Assembly: GCA_963921195.1 (NCBI GenBank) | Contig: OY992540.1 | Location: forward strand, 20,410,262-20,474,261 | Length of the DNA stretch: 64,000 nucleotides | Source of the DNA: Pegoplata infirma | Taxonomy: Eukaryota > Arthropoda > Insecta > Diptera > Anthomyiidae | Direction: 5' to 3' | Shown here: piece by piece, positions 21,256-31,232 of the stretch | Layout: every line of letters begins with the position of its first letter | Position numbering within the stretch: the stretch's first letter is position 1 | The notes under the pieces: model-generated | The model's database searches: none | What the model was told of the DNA's origin: nothing | The model's input: only the letters and a program-made list of their open reading frames with translations | Translations under genes and position numbers: made by a program

Positions 21256-21703
21256 CTAAACTTAAAAAAAAAATTTAAAAAGAAAAAAAAAGGGCCCGGA
21301 TTTTTGATAAATTGACTTTTTTAAAAAATGGAAAATTTCAGAACGGGTTCTGAAAATTTTCCAAAAAAAAAAAATTTAATCGATAGCCCATACAAAACTA
21401 TATAAGAATGTAAATTTTTGAGATTGTAGTGCATTCCGTTTTAATGTGATAAATATTTAATCAAGGCAACTCGACACAAATTTGACCATTTTTCCAATAT
21501 TTGACCACGCCTCCTCAGCCCAGTTTTTGTAATTTTCTTAGTTCCATATAGCGCTATCCAAACAACCTATTCAGAAATTTACGGGACACATGTTTTTCTG
21601 TAGCGGGACATTTGGTGTGGAATGCCTCATATACAAATTCATTTTTGCTAGGGAATACAAAAAATCGAGATATGGATCGCAGCCGAAGAACAAATCTTAA
21701 CGT

Positions 21704-21740
21704 TGGCAGCACTGCACTGTCATAACGAAAATCAGCTGTT
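21704..21740. promoter_or_regulatory. Core-promoter-like motif pair (Ohler motif 7 / E-box)
   Basis: ATCAGCTGTT (21731-21740) matches the Drosophila core-promoter E-box consensus AWCAGCTGWT exactly. TGGCAGCACTGCA (21704-21716) matches motif 7 (KNNCAKCNCTRNY) except at the last base. Together they resemble TATA-less fly promoters. No exon is recognisable downstream on either strand, so this may be chance or a relic. Confidence 0.3.
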
Positions 21741-22040
21741 GGCATTGCTAGAAACATAATTTTATTTTATTCTAAAAATTATTTTTGTTAAAATAAATGA
21801 AAAGATGAAATTTGTCAATACAATTAATTTGTTTGTCAATACTACAACAATTTAATTGAAAATAAGCCTACAATACAAATTTTTTCTCTGCGTACACCAA
21901 GATTTGGCAAAAATCGAAAGACGATATTAAGGATTTTGGGACTGCTCTTCATTTCAATATTTTTACTTTTTATTGAATAAAATGGCCATAAATAAATTGT
22001 CAAAAATCGTAAATAATTATTTTATTGAATATCTTGAAAA
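21741..22040. other. AT-rich spacer before array 1
   Basis: No gene; the plus-strand ATG at 21805 opens only a very short frame. Confidence 0.5.
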
Positions 22041-23079
22041 CTACACCATTTCCAATTGTATTTTAAAAATTTCCAAATGTATTTTAAAATTGACCAAATG
22101 TGTTTTAAAATTGCCAAAATATATTTTAAAATTGTCCAAATATATTTTAAAATTGTCCAAATGAATTTAAAAATAGTCTTAACGTATTTTAAAATTGTTC
22201 AAATGTATTTTAAAATTGTCCAAATATATTTTAAAATTGTCCAAATTAATTTTAAAATTGTCCAAATGTATTTTAAAATTGTCTAAATATATTTTAAAAA
22301 TGTCCAAATTTATTTTAAAGTTGTCCAAATGTATTTTAAAATTGTCCAAATGTATTTTAAAATTGTCCAAATGTAGTTTAATATTGTCCAAATATATTTT
22401 AAAATTGTCCAAATGTATTTTAAAATTATCCAATTCAATTTTAAAATACATTTGGACAATTTTAAAAAAATACATTTGGAAAATTTTAAAATACAATTGG
22501 ACAATTTTAAAATACATTTGGAAATTTTTAAAATACATTTGGAGAATTTTGAACTACATTTGGACAATTTTACAACATATAAATTGGGCAATTTTAAAAT
22601 ATATTTGGACAATTTTAAAACTAATTTGGACAATTTTAAAATATATTTGAACAATTTTAAAATAAATTTGGATAATTTTTAAATACATTTGGATAATTTT
22701 AAAATATATTTTGAAAATTTTACAACATATTAGGACAATTTTAAAATACATTTGGACTATTTTTAAATACATGTGGACAATTTTTAACAACATTTGGAGC
22801 ATACAATACATTTGGACAATTTTAAAATACATTTGGACAATTTTACAATATATTTGGGCAATTTTAAAATACATTTGGACAATTTTAAAATTAGTTTGGA
22901 CAATTTTAAAATATATTTGGACAATTTTAAAATAAATGTTGACAATTTTAAAATACATTTAGAATATTTTAAACTTTATTTTGGCAATTTAAACATATAT
23001 TTGAACAATTTTAAAATACATTTGGACAATTTTTAAATACATTTGGAAATTTTTAAAATACAATTGGAAATAATGTTGA
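22041..23079. repeat. Inverted 21-bp minisatellite (foldback array 1)
   Basis: The left part (22041-22437) is tandem TTTTAAAATTGTCCAAATGT-A; the right part (22440-23075) is the same unit in reverse orientation. Many copies vary by a few bases. The left terminus reads CTACACCATTTCCAATTG; the right terminus ends CAATTGGAAATAATGTTG. Because 21 is a multiple of three, long open frames with a seven-residue period appear on both strands; they are not genes. The organisation resembles Drosophila FB elements, whose inverted arms are built of tandem subrepeats. Confidence 0.9.
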
Positions 23080-23732
23080 AACAGTCTTAAAATACGAAAA
23101 GCATATTTGGATTCAGCTCCCCAAATTGCCTTAAAACAACTTTTAGTTGATCTGATCCAAAACCGTGTGTACTTGTGTTATTAAAAATCATAAAAAAGTC
23201 ATAATCAATTAAAAATGATAAAAAAAATTAAATCGAACTGAATATTATCGAATTAAAAAATCTGCAAGGCCGTAATCACAGTGTGTGATTAATTTTATTT
23301 TTTAATGTTTTAAGAAATAAAATAAAACTGGAAAAACACTTTATTTTATCAATATTATCAATAAGTTTTTTTCTGATTAAATTTTTTGTTGTCAACAAAA
23401 ATGGGAATAATAATAAAAATTTTAATTTTTTTTTTTTCAAAAACCTTAGGTTATATTATCAATGATATAAATTAGATGTCATTTATATACATATGTGAAG
23501 TTCAATAAGCGATCAAAAATGAAATGAGTGAGAGATATGAAAATAAATACTTTGACGACTGACGTAAATTACAATTTATTGCTACTTAATATTTATTTAT
23601 AAATAATACAACAGTTTATTATATAGTAGCAATTGTTTTTGTTGGTGATTTTTTTTTTTTTTGTTAATTCCCCAGTTAAAGAAAGTACTTGTACTTGTGG
23701 AAAATTATATAGAAAATATATCGTTCATTTAC
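23080..23732. other. AT-rich stretch, no gene seen
   Basis: Plain A/T-rich sequence; AACTTTTAGTTGATCTGATC near 23140 is the only complex part. Confidence 0.5.
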
Positions 23733-24012
23733 TACAATAGTGACATAACTAAAAAAACAACTGATTTCGCGAAAATGTGTTTTAGTTTAGTGTTAGACTT
23801 TTTTTACACTCATTTGAAGTTGGTGAACTATTATTGTTTGTGTTTTTCTGATTGAAGAAGAAAATTGTGTCTTCTAAAGATTAAATTAAATGTGGATTTA
23901 CCCTAGACCATGGTTTCTGTAGCCACTTCTACGTCATCAGTAGGCAATTACATTAAATTGATTATTTGATATTTGCTAGAAAAATTCTTTATATGTTTTT
24001 TTATCAACAGAC

Positions 24013-24089
24013 TAGCCTGACATGAGCTTCGAACCTGTGTCGTTAAAATCTCTCATGTTTTGTAAGCCGAAGCCATAACCACTAGGCTA
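24013..24089 (-). ncRNA. tRNA-like sequence (pol III box A/B), copy 1
   Basis: On the minus strand it reads TAGCCTAGTGG, a perfect box A, and GGTTCGAAGCT, a near match to box B, 54 nt apart. The 5' TAGCCT can pair with the 3' AGGCTA, and AGCC with GGCT near the D-arm position. The anticodon and T stems do not pair well, so it is not a functional tRNA. A tRNA-derived SINE head or pseudogene is likelier. Confidence 0.4.
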
Positions 24090-24388
24090 TACTCGGTGTA
24101 TAAACATCAGTGACTAAACGTCGTTTGTTTTTTAACTCACAGTAGGTTTCGTGTGTGACGTATACAGAAAACTATGCGTTACTGTAGTGTGAAGAACAAA
24201 AAATTCTCTGCTATAGTAAAGTTTGCATAAAATAAAGTAAATGAAAGATTAAGAAAATTGTTGTTGGTCTCTAGATTAAATGCATTGCTTGAGTTAGAGA
24301 AAAAGCTTTTCTGTATACGTCACACACGAAACCTACTGTGAGTTAAAAAACAAACGACGTTTAGTCACTGATGTTTATACACCGAGTA

Positions 24389-24465
24389 TAGCCTAGTGGT
24401 TATGGCTTCGGCTTACAAAACATGAGAGATTTTAACGACACAGGTTCGAAGCTCATGTCAGGCTA
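24389..24465 (+). ncRNA. tRNA-like sequence, copy 2
   Basis: Identical to copy 1 in the inverted arm. 77 nt from TAGCCTAG to GTCAGGCTA. Box A and box B are kept; canonical anticodon-stem pairing is absent. Confidence 0.4.
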
Positions 24466-24951
24466 GTCTGTTGATAAAAAAACATATAAAGAATTTTTCT
24501 AGCAAATATCAAATAATCAATTTAATGTAATTGCCTACTGATGACGTAGAAGTGGCTACAGAAACCATGGTCTAGGGTAAATCCACATTTAATTTAATCT
24601 TTAGAAGACACAATTTTCTTCTTCAATCAGAAAAACACAAACAACAAATTAAATACACTTGGCTTCCGCCGAAAAAATATATAATAAATATAGAAATACT
24701 GACAAATGTCGCTCGTGTGAGCAATTCACTTTAACTATGCGTTACTGTAGTGTGAAGAACAAAAAATTCTCTGCTATAGTAAAGTTTGCATAAAATAAAG
24801 TAAATGAAAGATTAAGAAAATTGTTGTTGGTCTCTAGATTAAATGCATTGCTTGAGTTAGAGAAAAAGCTTTTCTGTATACGTCACACACGAAACCTACT
24901 GTGAGTTAAAAAACAAACGACGTTTAGTCACTGATGTTTATACACCGAGTA

Positions 24952-25028
24952 TAGCCTAGTGGTTATGGCTTCGGCTTACAAAACATGAGAGATTTTAACG
25001 ACACAGGTTCGAAGCTCATGTCAGGCTA
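24952..25028 (+). ncRNA. tRNA-like sequence, copy 3
   Basis: Same 77 nt as copies 1 and 2, in the direct duplicate 563 bp downstream of copy 2. Confidence 0.4.
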
Positions 25029-25774
25029 GTCTGTTGATAAAAAAACATATAAAGAATTTTTCTAGCAAATATCAAATAATCAATTTAATGTAATTGCCTA
25101 CTGATGACGTAGAAGTGGCTACAGAAACCATGGTCTAGGGTAAATCCACATTTAATTTAATCTTTAGAAGACACAATTTTCTTCTTCAATCAGAAAAACA
25201 CAAACAACAAATTAAATACACTTGGCTTCCGCCGAAAAAATATATAATAACTATTATTATAATTTCTTGAAAACTGTATAAGAGGCGTATACTTAATTTT
25301 GTAATTGCCTTTAAATAACAATCATACGCAACGATGCACAATGTATTTTAATAATTCGGCCATCCAGTAAGTACTGAACCGATTGCAGCGAAATTCATAC
25401 CGATTATAACTAAAGTAATTTTGAGCTTAAGTTTAAGTGCCCACATGTCCAATAAGGGCACCATTAGGTCTCCTAAAATAGGACATATTTAGTATACAAA
25501 ATTGTAAATGCTTTAAAATCACCAACTTCAAATGCATGCAAAAAATTCTAGCACTAAACTAAAAAAAAAGTCTTGAGAGTTTTGTTATGGAAAATGTCAA
25601 CTTTCATTTGCTTTTGGTTTTATCCTATTCCGATTCGGAAAGTTCGATTTTGTATCACTGTGTAAATTATTCTCTTCTCAAGCGGCGAGCTCGAAAGATA
25701 TTTATTTGATATTTTTTACACAATATAAAATATAAAACAAAAAACTCTTTTTTTTTAGTTATGTCACTATTGCA

Positions 25775-26149
25775 GTCAATGTTCGATATATATAAAATGT
25801 CATACTTTTTGCTTATAATTTAAAGAGCCTTTTAATCATGCATTTGATCTCACGTATTTCCAGATAAGACAAGAAATTTGGACGGACAGGACAGGATCAA
25901 GAGTATTATTATAATCATACCCCAGTAAACACTTCAAAAATAACCTGATAGTAGCAATTTAATTTTAAGCTGTTTTTGATTAATTTAACTTATTTGCAAG
26001 GTGTTGGCAATTTTGTTTAAGTATTGATATATTCTTTAATCAATTGAATATTCTACGAAATTAAAATTTCCAACTTGAGATAGTTAAGTGAACATATCTG
26101 GAAACATGCAAAATATCATGTATTATTTTTGATTAATATATAAGTTTAT
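25775..26149. other. No gene seen
   Basis: A/T-rich sequence with no recognisable repeat end. Confidence 0.5.
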
Positions 26150-26500
26150 AAATACCCTGCAGAAAACGTTGATAGGTCACCTGACATGTCAACCGGATCC
26201 AAATAACCTATCACAAACTCGACACCTTTCTTATAAAATATGTCAACCACTGGATGTATTACTAGGGACATGACACTGAATAAGTCCCTCTGGAACACAA
26301 CCCATGTTGTTTGAATAGTGACATGTTGCAGAACACATCACAGCTGTACCCATATGTGACCTATCACCGAAATACCCCCCTGTGACCTATTACCACCATT
26401 TATATACAAACATCTGCCGCCCTTTTTAGGAAATGTCTCAACCCCGGATACATCACTTGTGACATGTCATTGGACCTGTCCTTACGGATTACTACACGGT
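26150..26500. repeat. Degenerate 'GACATGT / ATAGGTCAC' repeat, copy 1
   Basis: Words such as GATAGGTCAC, ATGTGACCTATCACC, GACATGTCA and CACAAACTCGACACCTTTC recur. A related piece at 27545-27640 (ATAGGTCACGTGACTTATTA, CACAAATTCGACACCTTTTA) and another at 28010-28080 lie beyond array 2. The repeat was probably present before the array expanded or inserted. Confidence 0.55.
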
Positions 26501-26689
26501 CCGGTTTTTAAGTTTACACGAGAGAGATATCTCGGTAGAAAAATCGATATCTCTAAAACTTTGGAACTTACAATTAAAAGTTTTTTTTTTTTTTAATTAG
26601 CGAATTTCTTTTTTCCTAAAATAATTTTTTATTTGTATGGGACTTTGAATTTTAAAATTTGTTTCGGGACTTGAAGTTTTTGATATGTC

Positions 26690-27460
26690 CTATTTCAGAA
26701 ATTATCAATTGTATTTCAGAAATGATCAAATGAATTTCCGAAGTTATCAATTGTATTTCAGAATTTATCAATTGTATTTCAGAAATTATCAATCGTATTT
26801 TAGAAATTATCAATTGTATTTCAAAAATTATAAATTGTATTTCAGAATTTATCAATTGTATTTCAGAAATTATCAATTGTATTTCAGAAATTATCAATTG
26901 TATTTCAGAAATTATCAATTGTATTTCAGTGCTGTTCAACTGTCTTTCAGAATTTATCAATTGTATTTCAGATTTTATCATTTGTATTTCCGAAACTATT
27001 AATTGTATTTCAGAATTCATCAATTGTATTTTAAAAATTTTTAATTTGTGTTTCAGGAAATATCAATTGTATTTCAGAAAATATCAATTGTATTTCAGAA
27101 ATTATCAATTGTATTTCAGAATTTATCAATTGTATTTAAGAAATTGTAAATTATATTTCAGAAATTTTCAATAGTTTTAAGAAGGTTAGATTCTGAAATA
27201 ATTTCTAAAATAAAAATGAAAACTTCTGAAATACAATTGAAAATTTCTGAAATACAATTGATATATTCTGAAATTCAATTGACAATTTCTGAAATATATT
27301 TGATAACTTCTGAAATACAATTGATAATTTCGGAAAAACAATTGATAATTTACGAAATACAATTGATAAGTTCTGAAATGCAATGATAATTTCTAAAATA
27401 CAATTGATAATTTCTAAAATACAATTTATAATTTCTAAAATACAATTAGAAATGGTGTAG
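26690..27460. repeat. Inverted 21-bp minisatellite (foldback array 2)
   Basis: The left half is tandem TTTCAGAAATTATCAATTGT-A; the orientation flips near 27180 and continues as TTCTGAAATACAATTGATAA. The right terminus reads CAATTAGAAATGGTGTAGC, the complement of the array 1 left terminus. The unit is again 21 bp. Tyr/Phe/Arg-rich frames on both strands are period-three artefacts. Confidence 0.9.
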
Positions 27461-27690
27461 CAGTTTTGAGACAGTTTAGTGATAAGCCCAATTTTGACTT
27501 TTCAAGTGATATTCAATTTAGTGATATGAAGGATCATAAAGGGTCCATGATAGGTCACGTGACTTATTACTCGGACCCAAAAAACATATCACAAATTCGA
27601 CACCTTTTATATAAAAATACCTTTTGTCACTTTCGAACCCGTGTCGGTTCAATAGTAACATGTTAGCTGTAGCCACCATTTTACGGAACT
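27461..27690 (+). repeat. 'ATAGGTCAC' repeat, copy 2
   Basis: See 26150-26500: CACAAATTCGACACCTTTTA and GATAGGTCACGTGACT are shared. It begins AGACAGTTTAGTGATAAGCC, repeated at 28014 as AGACAGTTTAATGATAAGTC. Confidence 0.55.
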
Positions 27691-28010
27691 TAGAAATTTT
27701 GTAAAAAAAAAAATCTTAAAAACATTTTATAAAGTTTTTACTCCCAAACGAAGAAAAATTTGCCAAACATTTTTGTGAACAAGGCCTAGAAAATTTTTGA
27801 AATTTAGAATATTAAAAAAAATTTAACAAAAAATTCAGGACTTGGAAAATTTTTCAAAATTTATGATTTTTTTTTTTTTTTTTTTAACCATTTTTGATCA
27901 ATTTTTTTTTTACAAAACCAAAAAAAAAAATGTGAAGAAAATTTTTAAATTTTGTCAAAATTAAAAATTTTGATTTTGTCCTATTGTCGCCGGTCAAGCG
28001 AAAAGACTTT
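27691..28010. repeat. Low-complexity A/T region
   Basis: Long poly-T and poly-A tracts joined by AAAATTTTT words; no gene. Confidence 0.6.
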
Positions 28011-28094
28011 TTGAGACAGTTTAATGATAAGTCCAATTCTCATCTGTCACGTGATAGGCATTTTAATAATAGGTCTGTTTGTTTACCCAAATTT

Positions 28095-28178
28095 CTTACT
28101 ATTTTTACTACAACTGGAAAGTTTTGTTTTTTTTTTTTGTATTGAAAATTTCCAGCTGTAGTAAAAGTAATAATATGT
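28095..28178. repeat. Short hairpin with poly-T loop
   Basis: TTTTTACTACAACTGGAAA pairs with TTTCCAGCTGTAGTAAAA around a loop of T's. Arms are about 30 bp. It lies beside the 'GTCACGGGGTAGG' copy of the GTCAC repeat. Confidence 0.6.
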
Positions 28179-28189
28179 CCCGTTTTCAC

Positions 28190-28470
28190 CAGTCACGGGG
28201 TAGGTGATTTTAGACCGAGAGAGAAAGAGAAAGTGTGGTGTCTGAGGTGTCTGTGGTGTCAGACCATATAGACACGCAACAAGCAAGATTATTTTGGTAC
28301 TTTCAATATGGATGGCCTCCAAAATACTACTTAATTTACTTTGCTGCCTAGTATACGTGTGTCTGTACGTGTGAGCTTTTGCATCTGTATTTGCGTTGTT
28401 TGTTAACGTTTTGTATAAAACGTCAAAAGTTACATGCACGTGCTGTCACTTACTTCTTTCACCCCTATGG
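28190..28470 (+). repeat. Dispersed repeat X, copy 2
   Basis: The 3' end AACGTCAAAAGTTACATGCA and GTGCTGTCACTTACTT matches 13225-13258. A purine-rich run (GAGAGAGAAAGAGAAAG) and TGTCTGAGGTGTCTGTGGTG mark the 5' side. No protein is recognisable. Confidence 0.5.
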
Positions 28471-28799
28471 TTGACGATCAACCTAAAGATTAGGCCTTTC
28501 CATGCTGATTTTGTAATAAGCGATTTTGTCTGTCTTAAGACAGACCAAGTTGAGACACTTTTATACTGCCAACAAATTTTATAAATCAACTTTAACTATG
28601 TTAAATCCTTTAAACTTGATAAGATTCTTAATCTACTTGATTAAGTTTAATATGCAAATAAGTCATAATTTAGTTGTTATCTAATCTAAAAATTCCATAA
28701 TTATATTGTTAAAAATTATAGATTTTAAAAATGATCACACATAAAGCAGGTAAACTTTTTTAAATCGATAAGTTCAGAAATCATTATTGATAATCAGAA

Positions 28800-28897
28800 A
28801 AGTCCCATTTAAATTCTATTTAAAAAGTCCCATTAAAATTCTATTTAAAAAGTCCCATTTAAATTCTATTTAAAAAGTCCCATTTAAATTCTTTTAA
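28800..28897 (+). repeat. 25-bp tandem repeat, four copies
   Basis: AGTCCCATTTAAATTCTATT-TAAAA repeats at 28801, 28826, 28851 and 28876 with at most a base or two of difference. Confidence 0.9.
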
Positions 28898-29480
28898 TCA
28901 TTGTCGATGTATTTGGGGTCTCTTATAATGAATATGAGCTCAGACTTTTAAAATTCAAAATGGCGGATCCAATATGGCGACAAATTTAAATTTAAGATTT
29001 GTTATATGTTATCTCTTTTGGCCAAAAGCTTAGATTTTAATGGTTTTTCGGATGGTAAAACTGATTTTGGAAATAAAGATTCGAAATTCAAAATGGCGGA
29101 TTCAATATGACAGATCCAATATGGTGGATATACTTTTGTAATTCTTAGCTAATTGTACTGAAATTAATCATTTTCGATGTATTTAGGGTTGATAATTATG
29201 AATTTAAGCTCAGATTTTTTAAATTCAAACTAGCGGATACAATATGGCGACAAATTAAATATAAAATTTTTTGTCTATGTTGTCTGATATGGATGGTTTT
29301 TAGAATCTGATTTTAGAATAAAATATTTAAAATAGCGGATCAAATATGGCGAGCAGTATATTTAAAATATTGCATAATATTTCAAAATATTACTAGGAAA
29401 TGATTGCAAAAACGTTAATCATGAATACGAACTCAGATTTTTTTGAAATCAAAATGGTTGATCCAAAATGTAGCACATAG
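28895..29480 (+). repeat. Diverged tandem repeat with ATGGCGGATCCAATATGGCG
   Basis: A unit of roughly 265 bp begins near ATTGTCGATGTATTTGGGGT, passes GAGCTCAGA and AAAATGGCGGATCCAATATG, and recurs near 29170 and, more decayed, near 29410. Similar 'AAAATGGCGGATCC' satellites occur in other insects as far as I recall; I cannot search this. No open frame. Confidence 0.65.
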
Positions 29481-29752
29481 CTTTAAAAAAAAACGTGCAA
29501 TGTTTACATTCCTAAGTTTGTATTAATCCTCCTTTTTGCTTTTATCAGAAGATTTAAATAAAATATTTCTCTTTTAAATGCGTCAAAAAGTTAATATATT
29601 CAGAGGCACATTTAAGAGAGAACTTTTTTTATTTCCAATTAGCATTTGCCATCCTAAATGTACAAATAATGCTACTAGCTTACAATTTCATAAAAAAATA
29701 TTTAAACTGCTATAGCCAAAATATGCCCGCTTAAATGCGTTCCCATTTTGCA
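29481..29752. other. No gene seen
   Basis: Contains CTTTTAAATGCGTCAAAAAG and CCGCTTAAATGCGTTCCC, words also found in the spacer of the foldback at 20189-20750. Confidence 0.45.
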
Positions 29753-30075
29753 CTAGAGATGGACACTGGTCACATGAATCAAATGTGGGCGTGATGCAAA
29801 TTTTTTGTTTGTGAGTGATCAGAGAGTGAGACAGTTTTTGCGTGAATGATTCGTAATGAGTGCCATTTTTTTTGCGTGAGTCAAAATTATTTTTAACATT
29901 TTTTCGTGTTTTAAATGTTTAGCGTGAGTTACGCGTGAGCGTAAGTCACACGTGAGTGGTGTTTTGTTTACTAACGTAAATAGCGAATAAGTGTGAAAAA
30001 ATGATTGAGTAATTTATGTTTTTTGCGTGAGTCTGAGTCAACGTAAGTCAAAATTCACTCACGTGCTCATCTCCA
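29753..30075. repeat. GTGAGT-rich degenerate repeat with CTRGAGATG ends
   Basis: It opens CTAGAGATGGACAC and closes GTGCTCATCTCCAG (inverted). The interior is packed with GTGAGTC, GCGTGAG, ACGTGAG and TGAGTCAA words in varying spacing. The foldback at 19279 contains a related stretch (AGAGATGGGCGTG, GTGAGTCAATTTACTG). Family unknown. Confidence 0.6.
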
Positions 30076-30203
30076 GTTATCACGCCAGTGTTGTCAAAGT
30101 GGGAAATTTTTTAATTAGAAATCAATAGAAACAAAAATATAAAAAAAATTTAAAGTTCCATTTTTGGGGCATTTCTAAACGTCATATTTTGGTTTATTGC
30201 CTC

Positions 30204-30452
30204 CCCTTGTAAAAATCTATTTGGTCTTATCAGATCTGCTGTGAACTAATAATATATAATTGCATCTGATTGTTTATAATTGTATCTGATCAGATATAAT
30301 AAAATGTAAGCTTTGTGTCAATGTTGATCAAATCTGTGATATAATAAGATATCGATTTTGGTCATTACAGATATAATTATATATAATCAGACGTGATCAT
30401 ATATGAATAGATATAAACAGATCATATAAGATGTAATCCATTTTTACACGGG
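30204..30452. mobile_element. Palindromic MITE, CCCTTGTAAAAAT ends
   Basis: The left end CCCTTGTAAAAATCTATTTG and the right end (reverse complement CCCGTGTAAAAATGGATTAC) are inverted, with TCTTAT and AGATCTG continuing on both sides. Internal GATATAAT and CAGATC words recur. The first bases resemble the CCCTAGTAAAAATG family at 17263. Confidence 0.7.
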
Positions 30453-30591
30453 TCTTTGTAAAAAGTTTATGAACAGTCGCACGGGGTTGCAAAAATGTGA
30501 ATAAAATACATTGTCACAAACAGTTCGTAATTTGAGGTTTGTCAATATCGTTTGGAATTTTTTTGGACTTTGGTGTTGAAAAAGTGATAGT

Positions 30592-31232
30592 AAATTTTCT
30601 AATGTGAAAAAAATAACATTTTTGATTAGAAATATTTTATTTTGTGTAAAAAACTTTTTTTAAGAAATTTTTGAAAAAAAAAAAAAATAATTTACAAATT
30701 TTTTTTTTAAGTGTAAAATTTTTTCGAGCGTATTTTTTTTTTTTGTTTTTTAGTGCAAAAATATTTTTGAGTGACAAAAATACGTTGTAAAATATTTTTG
30801 TGACTTACCAATATTTTTAAAACATGTTTAACGGGTTTTCAACACGTGAATTTAAGGTGAAACTAATCTGAAATTCACGGTTTTGCTAATAACTTTTGAA
30901 CCACTTCACCGATTTGGCTAAAATTCAATACGAACTAGGCCAGGGGAGCGATAAATATATATGCCAAGCTTGAGCATCCTCAGAATTGCCGAAATTCAGT
31001 CTATTGCTCATAACTTTTGAACCACTGAACCGATTTCGTTGGATTGCAATACCAACCTGACCAGGTAAATGCCCAATATATATGCCAAACTTCAGGAGCC
31101 TCCGTAAAGTCTATCAAAAGTTAGCGTGTTTTCAACAGACAGACAGACGGACGGACGGACATCGCTGGATCGTCTTAAAATCGATCGAGGATCCTGAATA
31201 TATATATTTTATGGGGTCCTAGAAAATATATA
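30592..31232 (-). mobile_element. DINE-1-like element, both ends lost
   Basis: Read on the minus strand it shows CCCATAAAATATATATATTC, GATCGATTTTAAGACGATCC, (GTCC/GTCT)n, GAAAACACGCTAACTTTTGA, the two 'GTGGTTCAAAAGTTAT' half-repeats and the poly-A/T region. It aligns closely with 18334-19210. The 5' stem-loop and the 3' CTTGTTTT tail are missing. Confidence 0.8.

Larger units (their letters stand above)
19279..21629. mobile_element. 2.35-kb foldback element, ~0.9-kb inverted arms
   Basis: The left arm (19279-20188) starts TGAGGCATACCACACCAAAT and the right arm (20751-21629) is its reverse complement with modest divergence. A 562-bp spacer carries AAATGCGTAAATGCTT repeats. TA borders both ends, in a MITE whose empty version is at 17263. 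Near its inner end each arm carries GTGAGTCAATTTACTG and ACTCACGCTCACGC words. Each arm also preserves an open frame (19739-20053 plus, 20881-21255 minus) for a similar ~100-residue peptide without a known domain. Confidence 0.85.
18134..21653. mobile_element. CCCTAG MITE copy 2, split by two insertions
   Basis: It aligns with 17263-17564 in three pieces: 18134-18333, then 19213-19278, then 21630-21653. The breaks are filled by a DINE element (18334-19210) and a foldback element (19279-21629). The intact copy at 17263 serves as the empty site for both. Confidence 0.85.
23834..25250. repeat. Apparently identical inverted plus direct duplication (three copies)
   Basis: A ~338-bp arm (23834-24171, minus sense) is the reverse complement of 24309-24647. 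The 516-bp segment 24172-24687 recurs directly at 24735-25250. I saw no mismatch by eye. The spacer between the inverted arms (24172-24308) is also part of the direct duplicate. A short unique piece (24688-24734) separates the direct copies. Each arm contains a tRNA-like sequence. Confidence 0.9.
23733..25774. mobile_element. Possible TIR element enclosing a rearranged block
   Basis: The left end TACAATAGTGACATAACTAA and the right end (reverse complement TGCAATAGTGACATAACTAA) are inverted. The tail around 25690-25774 resembles the right half of the MITE at 38577-38834 (shared ACAATATAAA, TTTTTTTAGTTATG-CACTAT). The centre is occupied by the duplicated block described separately. Duplication of a target site was not found. 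Confidence 0.5.

Noticed and set aside
22056..23036. Overlapping long open frames with heptad-like repeats (MYFKIVQ, LDNFKIH)
   Set aside because: They follow from a 21-bp tandem unit, which repeats every seven codons in any stop-free frame, and they occur on both strands.
26652..27383. Frames with 'EIQLIIS' and 'YQLYFRN' repeats resembling a repeat protein
   Set aside because: Same period-three artefact in array 2; frames exist on both strands and lack start context or domains.
28095..28178. microRNA precursor
   Set aside because: The loop is a poly-T run and the hairpin sits in a repeat; there is no sign of a mature-arm bulge pattern.
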